Origin: Paucidesulfovibrio sp036541255
GTDB taxonomy: Bacteria; Desulfobacterota; Desulfovibrionia; Desulfovibrionales; Desulfovibrionaceae
Assembly: GCA_036541255.1 (NCBI GenBank)
Contig: JAZHDD010000039.1
Span: forward strand, 1 to 64,000
Direction of reading: 5' to 3'
DNA: 64,000 nt
Within the stretch, counting starts at the first letter, position 1; each line of letters starts with the position of its first letter. Shown piece after piece: positions 1-8,826 of the stretch. The translations under genes were made by a program, and so were the position numbers. A model generated the notes under the pieces. That model searched no databases and was not told where the DNA came from. It saw nothing but the letters and a program-made list of their open reading frames with translations.

Positions 1-218
1 AGCTCTCTGGCGGTCATCGCCGGACAGCTCTCGAAGATGGCCGTGCAGAACGTGCTCTCGTAAATCGTATGCGGCTCCCGCGTGATCGCCACGGCCTCGT
101 AATAGCCAGCCTCGGCCAGGGTCGCGGCGTCGAGCTGGGTTACGGGCCGGAGCTGGTCGCCAATCTGGACAAATCGCGGGAGTCGTCCATGGATGGTTTC
201 GTCGGGGTATCTGTGCAT
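1..218 (-). CDS. Hypothetical phage protein, probably tail-fibre associated (partial)
   Basis: The N-terminal 72 codons of a gene that runs off the left edge. It starts at ATG 218 behind a strong AGGAGA-type ribosome binding site and is open to the window end. It is the next gene in the prophage tail-fibre operon, 15 bp after the beta-propeller gene. The visible protein is soluble, with no signal peptide or membrane segment, and contains a VTQLDAATLAEAGYYE stretch of a kind seen in small phage proteins encoded next to tail fibres. I do not recognise a named family. The function (fibre assembly or virion component) is inferred only from position. Confidence 0.55.
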   Translation of the reverse strand, partial: MHRYPDETIHGRLPRFVQIGDQLRPVTQLDAATLAEAGYYEAVAITREPHTIYESTFCTAIFESCPAMTARE

Positions 219-233
219 GTTGTCTCCTCGTAG

Positions 234-1085
234 TTATGCGCAATAGCTGATCATGTGCCCGTCCGAGCACAGAGCCAGCCCAAAATTCGGATCAACATCA
301 AACGCGAACAGCGTTGTTGAGCGCGACAACGAGTCCAGCTCAATCAACCCGCCGTCCGCCGCCACGTCGTAAAGAACATACCTTGTCCGATCCGCCGACG
401 CTGCGACCGCCACGGAGCGGTCCTGGTCGATGGCTCCGCGCCAAACGTCAACATACGGCGTGGTTGTGGCCGTGAGCAGCCCGGCGGCGTCATATGAGTA
501 AACATAGGGAGCACCGCTCGACCATAGGTGTCGGCGGGCAATGTCGATCATCATGGATTGCGATTGGGATGTCGCCACGGTTTGCGTACCGGCCTGCGTG
601 GGCACGCCGCTGGCGTCGTAGATACCGTACGCGATCATGCTGCCATTATCGTTACCGGCCCACCAACGGCGCAAATCCGTGTCCAGCACCAACCCGTTGA
701 GCCCGTTTGTGGACGTCACAAGATTGTCGATGTGTCCTACGTGGGTCGGCTGTCCCGTGGATGGACTGTACGTCCCGTAATAAATGCTGTTGCCGGACTG
801 CGCCGCGCAAAACCAGCAACACAGGTCCAGGTCAAGACGTACGTCAGTGGGGGTTATGCCTGTGCCGCTGGGGATGCCGGGCACGCTGCCCAGGTGCGTG
901 CAGAGACCGGCACGATTATACGTGCCGTAAAAAATCTCTCCGTTGTATTGGGCCAGCCAGATCCGATGTACCGGGTCCAAAGCCACGCCGGAATACGTAG
1001 AGCCAGGCAGCTGCTGGCCCAGGTCGGTCAGGATGCGCGAGCACGGCCTGCCGCTGAAGAGGGAGTGCCGCCACGGGCCAGCCAT
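234..1085 (-). CDS. Predicted beta-propeller phage tail-tip/fibre protein
   Basis: 283 residues made of repeated units of roughly 40 residues, each with an aromatic-Gly/Ser-Tyr strand such as IFYGTYNRAG, IYYGTYSPST, IAYGIYDASG and YVYSYDAAG. This pattern suggests a five- to seven-bladed beta-propeller. The ATG overlaps the stop of the upstream tail-fibre gene by one base, so the two are translationally coupled. There is no catalytic motif, signal peptide or transmembrane segment. Its place at the distal end of a Mu-type tail operon suggests a host-recognition or tail-tip role, but that is inference. An unrelated hypothetical protein with WD40-like repeats is the alternative. Confidence 0.6.
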   Translation of the reverse strand: MAGPWRHSLFSGRPCSRILTDLGQQLPGSTYSGVALDPVHRIWLAQYNGEIFYGTYNRAGLCTHLGSVPGIPSGTGITPTDVRLDLDLCCWFCAAQSGNSIYYGTYSPSTGQPTHVGHIDNLVTSTNGLNGLVLDTDLRRWWAGNDNGSMIAYGIYDASGVPTQAGTQTVATSQSQSMMIDIARRHLWSSGAPYVYSYDAAGLLTATTTPYVDVWRGAIDQDRSVAVAASADRTRYVLYDVAADGGLIELDSLSRSTTLFAFDVDPNFGLALCSDGHMISYCA

Positions 1086-1738
1086 TACGACACCACCTTA
1101 AACTCTTGACCGCAGGTTGCGCGCACGGCCACGGCGTCGCCTCCGGCGGACCGCGTGGTCAGGTGGACCACGTCTTCGGCCAGCGGAGCCGTGCTGATTT
1201 CCGGGGCCGTGCCGCCGGGCCAGAGCCAGGCCGCAGGCCAGGACATTGTGCGCCCGCCCGTGCCGTCCTGAATCAACGTCAGCTCGTAGCTGGCCCCGAT
1301 CACGGCATTGTTGACGGTCAGGCCGGTGATATCCTCGGTCAGCACGATCACTGCCACGGGGTCGGCCTGGACATCCCAGACCACGGCTCCGGACGTGATG
1401 GGCAGGACTGTGGGCGCGTAGGTCTGGGCTTGCGCCCAGGCGTGAGGAGCCGCAAGCAGCGCAGGGCCGGTCGCGTGCGGGTCGCTGGTGTCGGTGAGGT
1501 GCGCGAGCAGCGCGGTCAGGTCGGGGATGCCCGCCGCGATCATGATCGCGATGGCCTGCCGCAGCTGGGTCAGGTCTTCGCCATTTAACGTGAGTTCGGC
1601 CTGCGTGATGACGTAGGCCAGCTCTTCCTGGATCCCGTTGAGCCAGTCGTCGGTGACCACGGTGGCGGGCGTGCCCGTGGCCGGGTTGCCCTCGGTGAAC
1701 CGCCCCTCAACCGCCGTACTGTGCACGATTCGTTGCAT
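1085..1738 (-). CDS. Phage tail fibre protein
   Basis: 217 residues. The N-terminal third has the pattern VVTDDWLNGIQEELAYVI, common at the start of tail-fibre/tail-collar proteins of P2- and Mu-like prophages. The rest is Thr/Ala/Gly-rich and beta-strand-like. It follows gp48 with a 1-bp gap and precedes the beta-propeller gene, the usual place for fibre genes. The protein is short for a full fibre, so the receptor-binding part may be carried by the downstream genes. Start ATG 1738. Confidence 0.72.
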   Translation of the reverse strand: MQRIVHSTAVEGRFTEGNPATGTPATVVTDDWLNGIQEELAYVITQAELTLNGEDLTQLRQAIAIMIAAGIPDLTALLAHLTDTSDPHATGPALLAAPHAWAQAQTYAPTVLPITSGAVVWDVQADPVAVIVLTEDITGLTVNNAVIGASYELTLIQDGTGGRTMSWPAAWLWPGGTAPEISTAPLAEDVVHLTTRSAGGDAVAVRATCGQEFKVVS

Positions 1739-1739
1739 C

Positions 1740-2336
1740 TCAATCTCCGTAGGTATGCAGGCAGCGCGTGTGCGCGGGCTTGAGCCGCGCGATCACGCAC
1801 TCCAGAGTTTCATTGCCCCAGCTGCGCAGCGGTTCACCGGCGGCTCCGCCGCCCGCAGTGAACACGCGCTGCACCTGGTCGGCCGCATGCAGCTCCCAGA
1901 CGTGCGTCCAGGGGTCATTGGTCAGAGGGTCGCCCGCCCGGCTGATTCCGGCGCGGAACGGCTGAAATTCGCGCACGGCGCACTCGAGCCCGGAATAGGC
2001 CGAGGCCAGCGCCTCGTAATAGGCCGCGCTTTGTCCGCCCGTGGCCGTGAGTTTGAGCACCACAGCGGCCCGGCGTTCGGCCAGGGTCTGGGCCGAAAGC
2101 GAACAGGCGTCGGGCAGGCCGAGCATCCGCTCCCACTCGTCCAGCAGCAATGACGCGCTGCGCGGGTCGGCTTCCCTGTCCAGATCGTGGGCGGACACGT
2201 CCACTCGGGCCAGCTCGCAGGCCAGCCCTTGCAGGAGCGCGGACAGCAGCGCCGTGCGTTCCCGGGCCCAGGCCCAGCCTTCGGGCAGCAGACTGCGCAG
2301 CATCCGGGCGTAATCCGCAACGCTTCGCGCTCCCAT
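1740..2336 (-). CDS. Mu gp48-like (YmfQ/DUF2313) baseplate protein
   Basis: 198 residues matching the YmfQ/DUF2313 family: an N-terminal ADYARMLRSLLPEGWAW segment, a WERMLGLPD segment and an ERRAAVVLKLTATGGQS segment are characteristic. Members sit at the baseplate periphery of Mu-type contractile tails, encoded directly after the gp47 baseplate wedge gene as here. ATG 2336 overlaps the TGA of gp47 and has GGGAGG at good spacing; a GTG one codon earlier is a weaker alternative. Full length for the family. Confidence 0.85.
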   Translation of the reverse strand: MGARSVADYARMLRSLLPEGWAWARERTALLSALLQGLACELARVDVSAHDLDREADPRSASLLLDEWERMLGLPDACSLSAQTLAERRAAVVLKLTATGGQSAAYYEALASAYSGLECAVREFQPFRAGISRAGDPLTNDPWTHVWELHAADQVQRVFTAGGGAAGEPLRSWGNETLECVIARLKPAHTRCLHTYGD

Positions 2337-3391
2337 CACGCCTCCCAGGTCACGCTGCCGAGCAGCGGGAATTCGTTGTCCGCGTGGCTCGTGTCGGCCA
2401 CGGGAGAGACCAGCGCATGGTCATGCTCCCCGGCGGCCACGGATACTGCCTCGCGTAAATGGCTCAGCAGGATCGTCGCTCCGGGTTCGGCCTCGCGCAA
2501 AAACAGATCGGCCAGCTCCGCCTCGACAGCGGCCCGCACTGCCGCCGTGTCCGGGCTGATGCGCACGTCCACGGCCAGCGGCGCGGGCACGGGCGCAAAT
2601 ACCGCCACCTCGGCCGTCACGGGCCGCACGGCGTCGATGCGAGCCTGCACCTCGGTCACGGACGTGGCGGCCGGAATGGGACCGCCGGGATCGGCGTCGC
2701 GCACAAACGTGACGCCCACGGTTCCATCGCCGAGCCAGCCCGGAAACGTCCAGGCGCGGGTCACGCCCGAAACCTCGCGGGCCCAGGCCGCATAATCGTG
2801 GGCAGCGCCGCCGTGTGGCGGCTGCCGGATGCGGTCCAGCAGCCGGGCGCGCAGGGATTCGTCCGATTCTTCGTCCGCGCCGCCGACCATGCCGCCCGAT
2901 CCCACCGAGGCCCGGATCACTCCGGCGACCGGCGAAAGCGGGAACAGGGCCGCGCCCGGATCGGCGTTGCCGTCCGAACCGGGCAAAAGCGCCCGGACCG
3001 GGACCGTGGCCGAGCCCCCGGCGATCACGGCATCCGCCGTGGTGCGATAGAGCAGATCGTCGGCGCGGCGCAGATCCACGCCCGAGGGGATGACCGCGCC
3101 GTTCGAGCCGTACAGCACGGCCTGCCCGGCGGCGAATTGCGCGGGCACCCGCGCCAGACCCCAGATTGCGGACTGGCGAACCAGAAATTCGGCCTCGCTG
3201 GAATCCACGAACAGCTGGCGGGCCATGAATTCGAGAAACCCGTGCAGCAGATGCGCGGCCCCGGCATAGACCCGGGCCAGAACGCCGACAACGGATCGGC
3301 GCATTGCGCCGCCGCCGTCCAGCAGGCGGCTTTCCAAGTCCGTGGCGATGCGCTCGGTGAGCTGGGGCAGGGTCGGTCTGGTCCAGGGCAT
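2336..3391 (-). CDS. Baseplate J/Mu gp47 family protein
   Basis: 351 residues of the baseplate J (Mu gp47, P2 gpJ) family. The start PWTRPTLPQLTERIATDLESRL, the ARVYAGAAHLLHGFLEFMARQLF segment and the later LRARLLDRIRQPPHGGAAHDYAAWA segment are typical. It forms the baseplate wedge that links the hub to the tail fibres. Start chosen at ATG 3391, preceded by GGAGGT and overlapping the end of gp46. An ATG at 3433 would extend 14 residues into gp46 with no ribosome binding site. Confidence 0.92.
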   Translation of the reverse strand: MPWTRPTLPQLTERIATDLESRLLDGGGAMRRSVVGVLARVYAGAAHLLHGFLEFMARQLFVDSSEAEFLVRQSAIWGLARVPAQFAAGQAVLYGSNGAVIPSGVDLRRADDLLYRTTADAVIAGGSATVPVRALLPGSDGNADPGAALFPLSPVAGVIRASVGSGGMVGGADEESDESLRARLLDRIRQPPHGGAAHDYAAWAREVSGVTRAWTFPGWLGDGTVGVTFVRDADPGGPIPAATSVTEVQARIDAVRPVTAEVAVFAPVPAPLAVDVRISPDTAAVRAAVEAELADLFLREAEPGATILLSHLREAVSVAAGEHDHALVSPVADTSHADNEFPLLGSVTWEA

Positions 3392-3392
3392 G

Positions 3393-3842
3393 TCAACCTC
3401 CGATGGGCAGGGTGAAAGAGAATTCGCGGCCATCCACGATCACACGCAGGGCCAGGCGGTCCTGCCCCTGCCGCTCGGCCTCCACGGCCACGGACCTGCA
3501 GTGCTCCTCGTCCACGAGCCATTGCAGGGCCTCTTCGGCATAGTCCCGGGCGCGGGCCACCACTTCGGGCAGGGCCTTTTCGCGGCGCAGCAACCAGAGT
3601 TTGGAACCGATGCGGTCCGGCGTGCCGTTGATCAGCCGGGGCAGCGTTTCATCCGCCCACCAGCCCCTGCGCGAGGTCTCGCCCGCGGGCAGCTCGTCCG
3701 CGTCGTCGGCGCGGCGGTCCGTGAACAGGGAAACAAGCACAGCGGTGGCAAGGGAATCGTCCGTGGCCAAATCCGTGCCGGACGCGGAAAGGGCCACGTC
3801 GCCGGACAGGTCGGACCATGAAAGCAGGAGGTCACGCATCAT
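3393..3842 (-). CDS. Mu gp46-family tail protein
   Basis: 149 residues resembling phage GP46 (Mu gp46; gpW/gp25-like baseplate wedge). Typical features are a long charged start, DDSLATAVLVSLFTDRRA, and GWWADETLPRLINGTPDRIGSKLWLLRREK. It is one of the conserved gp45-gp46-gp47-gp48 block. Tandem ATG codons (3842 and 3839) follow GGAGGTGGC. The first overlaps the upstream stop by four bases, the second has better spacing, and either would give essentially the same protein. Confidence 0.88.
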   Translation of the reverse strand: MMRDLLLSWSDLSGDVALSASGTDLATDDSLATAVLVSLFTDRRADDADELPAGETSRRGWWADETLPRLINGTPDRIGSKLWLLRREKALPEVVARARDYAEEALQWLVDEEHCRSVAVEAERQGQDRLALRVIVDGREFSFTLPIGG

Positions 3843-4426
3843 GCCACCTCCGGGGGCTGAATGCCGTGTTCGGTCGATGTGGGAGCCGCACCCTCCCGAT
3901 ACGAATCGATATGATAGCCACCTCCCGTGGAGTTGACGGCCTCGCCGTATCCGTTGGTGTCGATCTCAAGACGTTCGTCAGCGTGGATTTCAACCTCTTT
4001 GCCTGAGATGTGAACGCGCGTTTCCGCACGTAGATTGAGAATGTCGCCCTGAATTTCAAGGACGCCGCCGCGACGAAGCACGATACGATGACCGTGGGCG
4101 GCCTGATCCTCGTCCGTGTAGATGGCCACCTCGCCCTGTTCCAGCCCCTTGATGCGATAACGGCGGTCATCCACGGCCAAAACCAACCCGTGGTCGCGGT
4201 TGCCGCCGCAAAACACGCAGGCGGCCTCGGCTCCAAGATGCGGATGGCTGGTGAAGCCGTAATTCTGCACGCGCTCCACGCGGGCCAGCACTTCGCCCGC
4301 CAGCGGCTCGATCTGCAGCTCCTGCATGGCCGGGGTGTCGTTGACGGCGCGCAGCACTGCGCGGCCGACCATGAGCATGATCCGGCGATGCAGCGGGGCC
4401 GTAACTTTGCGGATGGCGGCGATCAT
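3839..4426 (-). CDS. Mu gp45-like baseplate spike (gpV family)
   Basis: 195 residues. The N-terminal half has the OB-fold of Mu gp45/P2 gpV (VERVQNYGFTSHPHLGAEAACVFCGGNRDHGLVLAVDDRRYRI as a region around residues 50-95). The C-terminal part has the Asp/Gly-rich beta-helical character expected of the membrane-piercing spike. It caps the central hub and punctures the outer membrane on sheath contraction. ATG 4426 overlaps the gpP TGA and is preceded by GGAGG. The family commonly ends in an iron-binding HxH motif, which I do not clearly see here. Confidence 0.85.
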   Translation of the reverse strand: MIAAIRKVTAPLHRRIMLMVGRAVLRAVNDTPAMQELQIEPLAGEVLARVERVQNYGFTSHPHLGAEAACVFCGGNRDHGLVLAVDDRRYRIKGLEQGEVAIYTDEDQAAHGHRIVLRRGGVLEIQGDILNLRAETRVHISGKEVEIHADERLEIDTNGYGEAVNSTGGGYHIDSYREGAAPTSTEHGIQPPEVA

Positions 4427-5544
4427 CGACCGTAGACCTCCGCGCCGCAATCGTGAGTCGTCTCGGCCACGGGCGTGGGATCGGCCCCTGCGGCCAGCGA
4501 GGGCGCGAGCGTGCGGAAATCCTGCTCGCGGGCGAATGCGTCGGGCCGGACCAGTTCCAGCTCGGTGACGGAGCCGGAGGCGGAAAGACTGTACTGCACG
4601 CGGGAAATGAGCATATCCGCTTCGAGCCGCACCGACGGAATGCGTACCGGCACCACGGCGTTGACGGGCCAGAGTTCACCGTGTCCGGTGCGCTGCCTCC
4701 AGCCCTGCACGGTCACGGTGCAACGGGCTGCCCGGGCCGCCCGCACCGTTGCCTCCCAATGGGCGCGCTCGCGGGCCGAGAGTTTGTCGGACTGCCCCTC
4801 GGCGGTGATCAGCAACGGCCGGAACCGCGCAATGCCGGGATCCGTGGCCGCAGCCGAAACATGGGCAACAGCCTCGCCGAAATTGTCGTCGGCCCCCTGG
4901 GATTGCCCGCGTACCAGGTATTCGGAAAATCTTTCGCGTCGCGAATATTGGGCCGTGGCCGAAAGCACGTTGTCGCCCTCCACCAGGGCCTCGCTGCACA
5001 CGGCCGCGCCGGGCATGGCCAACACGAGGTTGCCGGACGTGTCCGAGGTGCAGAGCACGCCGCGCTGGCGGCAATGCCGCTCCAGAACTTCGTGCGCGGT
5101 CTCGCCCGGCTGAATTTTGCAGACCGGAAATTTCTCGCCGCGAGGCGCGAGGTTGAACACGCGCACGCCGAACAGCTCGGCCAGACGTTGGGCCAGGCTC
5201 AACAGGTCCAGGCCGGACCATTCGCCCGGCTGGTGCACTGCGGAACAATCCACCAGCTCGGCGGTGCTGTCCCGGCCCGAAACCGTGAACGCTCGGCCCT
5301 GGGCGGACAGCTCCGCTCTCACCTCGTCGATGGCCCCGGTGATGACCGGATCGCCGCCGATCTCGACGCAGCAATCCATGTCCGGCGCCAGCGGCAGCGG
5401 CAGCATTTCTTCGGACCAGCGGTCCAGCAGGCCGAGGCTGAACGATCCGGCCAACGCCTCCACGGAACGCGTCACGGAAACGCTTTTCCAGCCGCGCCAG
5501 ATGCGACCGCCCACGGTCAGGGTCAGCTCATGCGCGTGCGGCAC
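4423..5544 (-). CDS. Mu gpP-like baseplate hub protein (gp44/gpD family)
   Basis: 373 residues of the Mu gp44/P2 gpD late-control family, which forms the trimeric hub beneath the tube. The N-terminal ELTLTVGGRIWRGWKSVSVTRS and SFSLGLLDRW segments and a central GAIDEVRAELSAQGRAFTVSGRD segment are typical. I chose the GTG at 5544 because GGAGG lies just upstream and the codon overlaps the end of the gpN gene. The longer reading to ATG 5607 would overlap gpN by 80 bp without a ribosome binding site. Confidence 0.85.
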   Translation of the reverse strand: MPHAHELTLTVGGRIWRGWKSVSVTRSVEALAGSFSLGLLDRWSEEMLPLPLAPDMDCCVEIGGDPVITGAIDEVRAELSAQGRAFTVSGRDSTAELVDCSAVHQPGEWSGLDLLSLAQRLAELFGVRVFNLAPRGEKFPVCKIQPGETAHEVLERHCRQRGVLCTSDTSGNLVLAMPGAAVCSEALVEGDNVLSATAQYSRRERFSEYLVRGQSQGADDNFGEAVAHVSAAATDPGIARFRPLLITAEGQSDKLSARERAHWEATVRAARAARCTVTVQGWRQRTGHGELWPVNAVVPVRIPSVRLEADMLISRVQYSLSASGSVTELELVRPDAFAREQDFRTLAPSLAAGADPTPVAETTHDCGAEVYGR

Positions 5545-6709
5545 GTAGCACCTCCACGGGGTCGCCGCCCGGGAATCCCGGATGACGGATGCGGTTGCGG
5601 CGCACAACGTCCTCCAGCTCCGAAATGGAGCCGAGGCTGGCGTGCGTCAGATTCAGGGCCGTGCTTTCGGGCGGCGGCGTGACCGCCGCGACCATCGGGG
5701 CGAAACGCGCCCGCGCGGCCAGGTCGCGCACGCTTTGGGCGCGCAGGGAGCTGAACGCCTGAAAAACGTCATCGTCACCGGAACGATCCAACACGCCGTC
5801 AATGGCCACGGTGACCTGCTCGCGCAGCAGCACGGCGGCCGAGGTGGACTCGGGCGAAATGCGCGAGGCCGCGCGAGCCATTTCAGCCACGGCCATGCGT
5901 TCGGCGAATCCGGTCAAGGCCGAGGCGTTGGACTGTTCGCGCAAGCGGCCCGGCGTGGGATAGAGCGGCGCGGGCACGGACGGGAGCATCCCGGACAGGC
6001 TGCGCAGTTCGGCATAGCAGGCCGAGGCCTCGGGCAGCGCGTCTCCGGCGGTCTGCCAAAGTGGGGACAGCAGCCCGGAGACCTGGGCCGAGGCGAAACC
6101 GGCCAAATCCGTGGACAGCACCGAGGCGGTGCGCACGGCGAACAGGGCGGCGTCGCCAACGGCGGCGCGCACGGAGCGGACCTGCGCAGCCAAATTCATG
6201 GCCGTGGCGTGGGCCGAGGAGAGCACGAACGAGGGGCCGCGCAAGTCCAGCAGCGAGTCCAGCGCGGAACCGGAGACCTGAACGGCGTTGTCCGCGGCAG
6301 CTCCCACCATGGACACGGTGTCGGCCTCGCTCGATGGAGAGCCAGGCTCGCCGCTGCGCACAAAAGACAGCGAGAACACTGCCATGCCCAGGCTGGCCTT
6401 GCCCTCGCGCAGCCGAAAGCCGGTGCAGGCCACGCGCACGGATCCGTGGAAAGGATGCACGAGCTGGCCCGGACCGGACGATTCCAGCGCGTCGAGCAGC
6501 CGGTCGCGTTGTTCGGCGTGATCCGGGCCGAGAACGAACGCCTCGAAACCGATCTCGCGCGGCTTGCGGCCCAAATCCTCCACAAAAGGATCATCACGCT
6601 GCGGAAACTCGTGTACCACGCTACGGCGTCCGCCCGAGAGGTCCGCGCTCTCCACGAAAAACGGCACGCCCCGGAACGACGCCGCGCGGTAGTTTTCTTT
6701 CCGGTCCAT
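5528..6709 (-). CDS. Mu gpN-like DNA circularization/tail protein
   Basis: 393 residues. The first 100 residues fit the DNA_circ_N domain (Mu gpN): GVPFFVESADLSGGRRSVVHEFPQRD, then EDLGRKPREIGFEAFVLG, then the LVHPFHGSVRVACTGFRLRE region. Despite the name, this protein is a baseplate component lying between tape measure and hub genes. The rest is Ala/Ser-rich helical sequence. It starts 14 bp after the tape measure stop with its own ATG at 6709. Confidence 0.87.
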   Translation of the reverse strand: MDRKENYRAASFRGVPFFVESADLSGGRRSVVHEFPQRDDPFVEDLGRKPREIGFEAFVLGPDHAEQRDRLLDALESSGPGQLVHPFHGSVRVACTGFRLREGKASLGMAVFSLSFVRSGEPGSPSSEADTVSMVGAAADNAVQVSGSALDSLLDLRGPSFVLSSAHATAMNLAAQVRSVRAAVGDAALFAVRTASVLSTDLAGFASAQVSGLLSPLWQTAGDALPEASACYAELRSLSGMLPSVPAPLYPTPGRLREQSNASALTGFAERMAVAEMARAASRISPESTSAAVLLREQVTVAIDGVLDRSGDDDVFQAFSSLRAQSVRDLAARARFAPMVAAVTPPPESTALNLTHASLGSISELEDVVRRNRIRHPGFPGGDPVEVLRAARA

Positions 6710-6723
6710 TCGTTCCTCGATTG

Positions 6724-8418
6724 TTACGGGGTGGCCATGGCCCAGCCCATGTCGAGATCCAGGTCGCCGCCGGACTGTTCACGCACCACGCGCGCGCCCT
6801 GCGGCATGTTGTCGAAGGCCACGCGGACCTTTGTTTCGCGCCGCTCGGTCAATTCGCTGCGCTCCAGACTGCGGCGCTCCGCAATCTGCCCGGCGGCCTG
6901 GGTCCAGGATCCGGACGCGACCGGCTGTTGCGCGGACTCGTCCTCGCCCCACAAGGAATCCCAGGCCCCGCCGACGGAATCGGCAATGGACCCGGCCACG
7001 TCGGCCACCATGCCGAACCCCTCCGCGATCCAGCCGATTTTCTCCGCGAACCAATCGAACACGCCGGACCAGTCGGCCATGATGGTCTCGCCCACGGAAA
7101 CAAACATCTGCACCACGCCACCCCAAAGCTCGGCGATCAATGTTGCGAACGCAGTGAACCCGGCCACTACGCGCCCACACAGGTCCGCGAAAAACGCAGT
7201 GATGACGTCCCAATGTTTAATGATCTGGTAGACGCCGTAGGCGATGACGGCGATGGCGGCCATGATCCAGCCCACGGGCGTGGTCAGAATGGCGATCCCC
7301 ATCTGGGCAACGGCCCCGGTCAGGGCCACGACACCGAGCAGCACCTTGCCGAGCAGCAGGCCGCCCAGAACCACGAGCAGGTTTTCCCAACCGCCCAGCA
7401 CGCCCGCCACGGATTCCAAAACGGAAAACATGGACCCGAGCGCGGACACGAGCGCGCCGCCGATCTCCCAGGCCGCCTCGAAAGCGCGCACGAGTTTGCC
7501 CCCGATGATCTCGGCCCAGCGGTCCAGCTCGCCGCTGGCGGCCATGTCGTTGATGGTCTGGAGCACGACGGCCAGCTTGTCCTTGAGAAACTCGAACAAC
7601 CCGGCATTCATGATTTTTAGCTGGACCTGCGTGAACACGTCCTGCAGGTTCGACCACATGCCTTCCATGGTCGAGCTGCGTTTGCCCATGGCGCCGCCGT
7701 ACTTTTCGTTCCAGATCGCCTCGAGCGTGGACTGGATCGCCGCCCGGCTGTGACGGTCGGCCACGGCGGTCATCTGGCGGCCCATCTTGTCCGTATATTC
7801 GTAGGTGATCTTGCTTCCGGCGACGCTGGCTTTGATGCCGAATTCCTTGAGCCGCTCATTCTCGCCGGTGATGGCGTCGGCAATGGCCTCCACTGCGGAA
7901 TCAACATCCTTGCCCATGGCCGAGGCCGTGTCACCGAGCGTGCGCAGCAGGCCGTTCGTGGGGTCCAGCCCGTAGGCCCGGAGTTTCACGAACGAGGCCG
8001 TGACCTGCTCCAGCTCGTAAGGCGTGGTGGCCGCGAACTGAACAATCCAGTCCATGCTTTTACGGGCTCCGGCCGTGCTGCCTTCGAGCTGTTCCAGGGT
8101 CGCGCTCATGGTCTCGAACCTCGTTGCAGGGGCAATGAGCTGCGTGGTCACGAGATAACCGGCGGCTGCTGTCAGCGCCCCGAGCCGCGCGCCAACCGCA
8201 CCGATCTCGCCAAGCAAGCCGCGCGCGCTGGCGCGGACCTGCCCAAACCCGGCGCTGAGCCGCTTCAACCCGGACTCGCGGGCCAGATCGCGGGTGGCCT
8301 GCTGTACCTTTCGGATGGGCCGCACCGCCTCTTCCATGCGAGCGTTGAAGCGCCTGAGCGGCTCGGTGAACTTGTCCAGCACGCCGAGCACGTAATCGAG
8401 TTTTTGCTGCTTGCTCAT
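6724..8418 (-). CDS. Tail tape measure protein
   Basis: 564 residues. The N-terminal tape-measure region (about 60-250) contains LRAYGLDPTNGLLRTLGDTASAMGKD, a recurrent signature of this family. The central part has several hydrophobic helical stretches (about 340-450, for example VLGGLLLGKVLLGVVALTGAV), as expected for a protein that sets tail length and helps DNA cross the inner membrane. ATG 8418 lies one base after the TGA of the frameshifted gp42 reading; GAGGGGATGAG upstream acts as the ribosome binding site. Short for a tape measure, so a short tail is predicted. Confidence 0.9.
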   Translation of the reverse strand: MSKQQKLDYVLGVLDKFTEPLRRFNARMEEAVRPIRKVQQATRDLARESGLKRLSAGFGQVRASARGLLGEIGAVGARLGALTAAAGYLVTTQLIAPATRFETMSATLEQLEGSTAGARKSMDWIVQFAATTPYELEQVTASFVKLRAYGLDPTNGLLRTLGDTASAMGKDVDSAVEAIADAITGENERLKEFGIKASVAGSKITYEYTDKMGRQMTAVADRHSRAAIQSTLEAIWNEKYGGAMGKRSSTMEGMWSNLQDVFTQVQLKIMNAGLFEFLKDKLAVVLQTINDMAASGELDRWAEIIGGKLVRAFEAAWEIGGALVSALGSMFSVLESVAGVLGGWENLLVVLGGLLLGKVLLGVVALTGAVAQMGIAILTTPVGWIMAAIAVIAYGVYQIIKHWDVITAFFADLCGRVVAGFTAFATLIAELWGGVVQMFVSVGETIMADWSGVFDWFAEKIGWIAEGFGMVADVAGSIADSVGGAWDSLWGEDESAQQPVASGSWTQAAGQIAERRSLERSELTERRETKVRVAFDNMPQGARVVREQSGGDLDLDMGWAMATP

Positions 8419-8419
8419 C

Positions 8420-8566
8420 TCATCCCCTCGACCTGTTGATCTCCCGCAGACGCTCCAACCAAAAGGCCAGGTCATCCACGGTCATTTCCCAAAACTCCGA
8501 CGGCGACACGTGCAGATCTACTGCAAGGACTCCGGCGGCTGTTTTCCAGTCGCGAGGCCAGCGGGA
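8420..8566 (-). CDS. -1 frameshift extension of the tail assembly chaperone (gp42-like part)
   Basis: A 48-codon stretch in the -1 frame relative to gp41, open from the slippery site T TTT TTT (8572-8566) to the TGA at 8422-8420. It encodes a Trp-rich tail with VDLHVSPSEFWEMTVDDLAFWLERL, the pattern of the C-terminal half of GpE+E'/gp41-42 tail assembly chaperones. It has no good start of its own. A -1 slip after codon 83 of gp41 would give a 131-residue fusion. The slippery heptamer is in the correct phase and there is no stop in the -1 frame before the conserved segment. In Mu-like phages gp41 and gp42 are made this way, so I read it as a programmed frameshift rather than a mutation. Confidence 0.8.
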   Translation of the reverse strand, partial: SRWPRDWKTAAGVLAVDLHVSPSEFWEMTVDDLAFWLERLREINRSRG

Positions 8567-8814
8567 AAAAAATCCGCAATCACACCGGCGAGGTGCACCG
8601 CGTCCTCGATGTGCAGCTCGTCAACGATGCGGGGCGGCTCTCCGGCAAGACTGGCCAGGGCCGTGAGCAGGTCGCCGAACGTGGGTGAGCCCTGGATGTG
8701 GCGCAAATCCTTGGCCCGCATAGGCCGGGTGATCGTGATCTTATCCAGCAGCACGGAACCGTCCTTGGCTTTGACTGGATGCGTGAGTGTGTATTCGAAC
8801 GGCAATTCAACCAT
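8518..8814 (-). CDS. Mu gp41-like tail assembly chaperone
   Basis: 98 residues of the phage tail assembly chaperone family: LPFEYTLTHPVKAKDGSVLLDKITITRPMRAKDLR is typical of the Mu gp41/E14-type start. It coats the tape measure protein during tail assembly. ATG 8814 is preceded by GGAGGTCGCC. A minority of ribosomes probably shift -1 at the T7 run (8572-8566) to make the longer gp41-gp42 product. The short product ends at TAG 8520-8518. Confidence 0.87.
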   Translation of the reverse strand: MVELPFEYTLTHPVKAKDGSVLLDKITITRPMRAKDLRHIQGSPTFGDLLTALASLAGEPPRIVDELHIEDAVHLAGVIADFFPAGLATGKQPPESLQ

Positions 8815-8826
8815 GGCGACCTCCGT

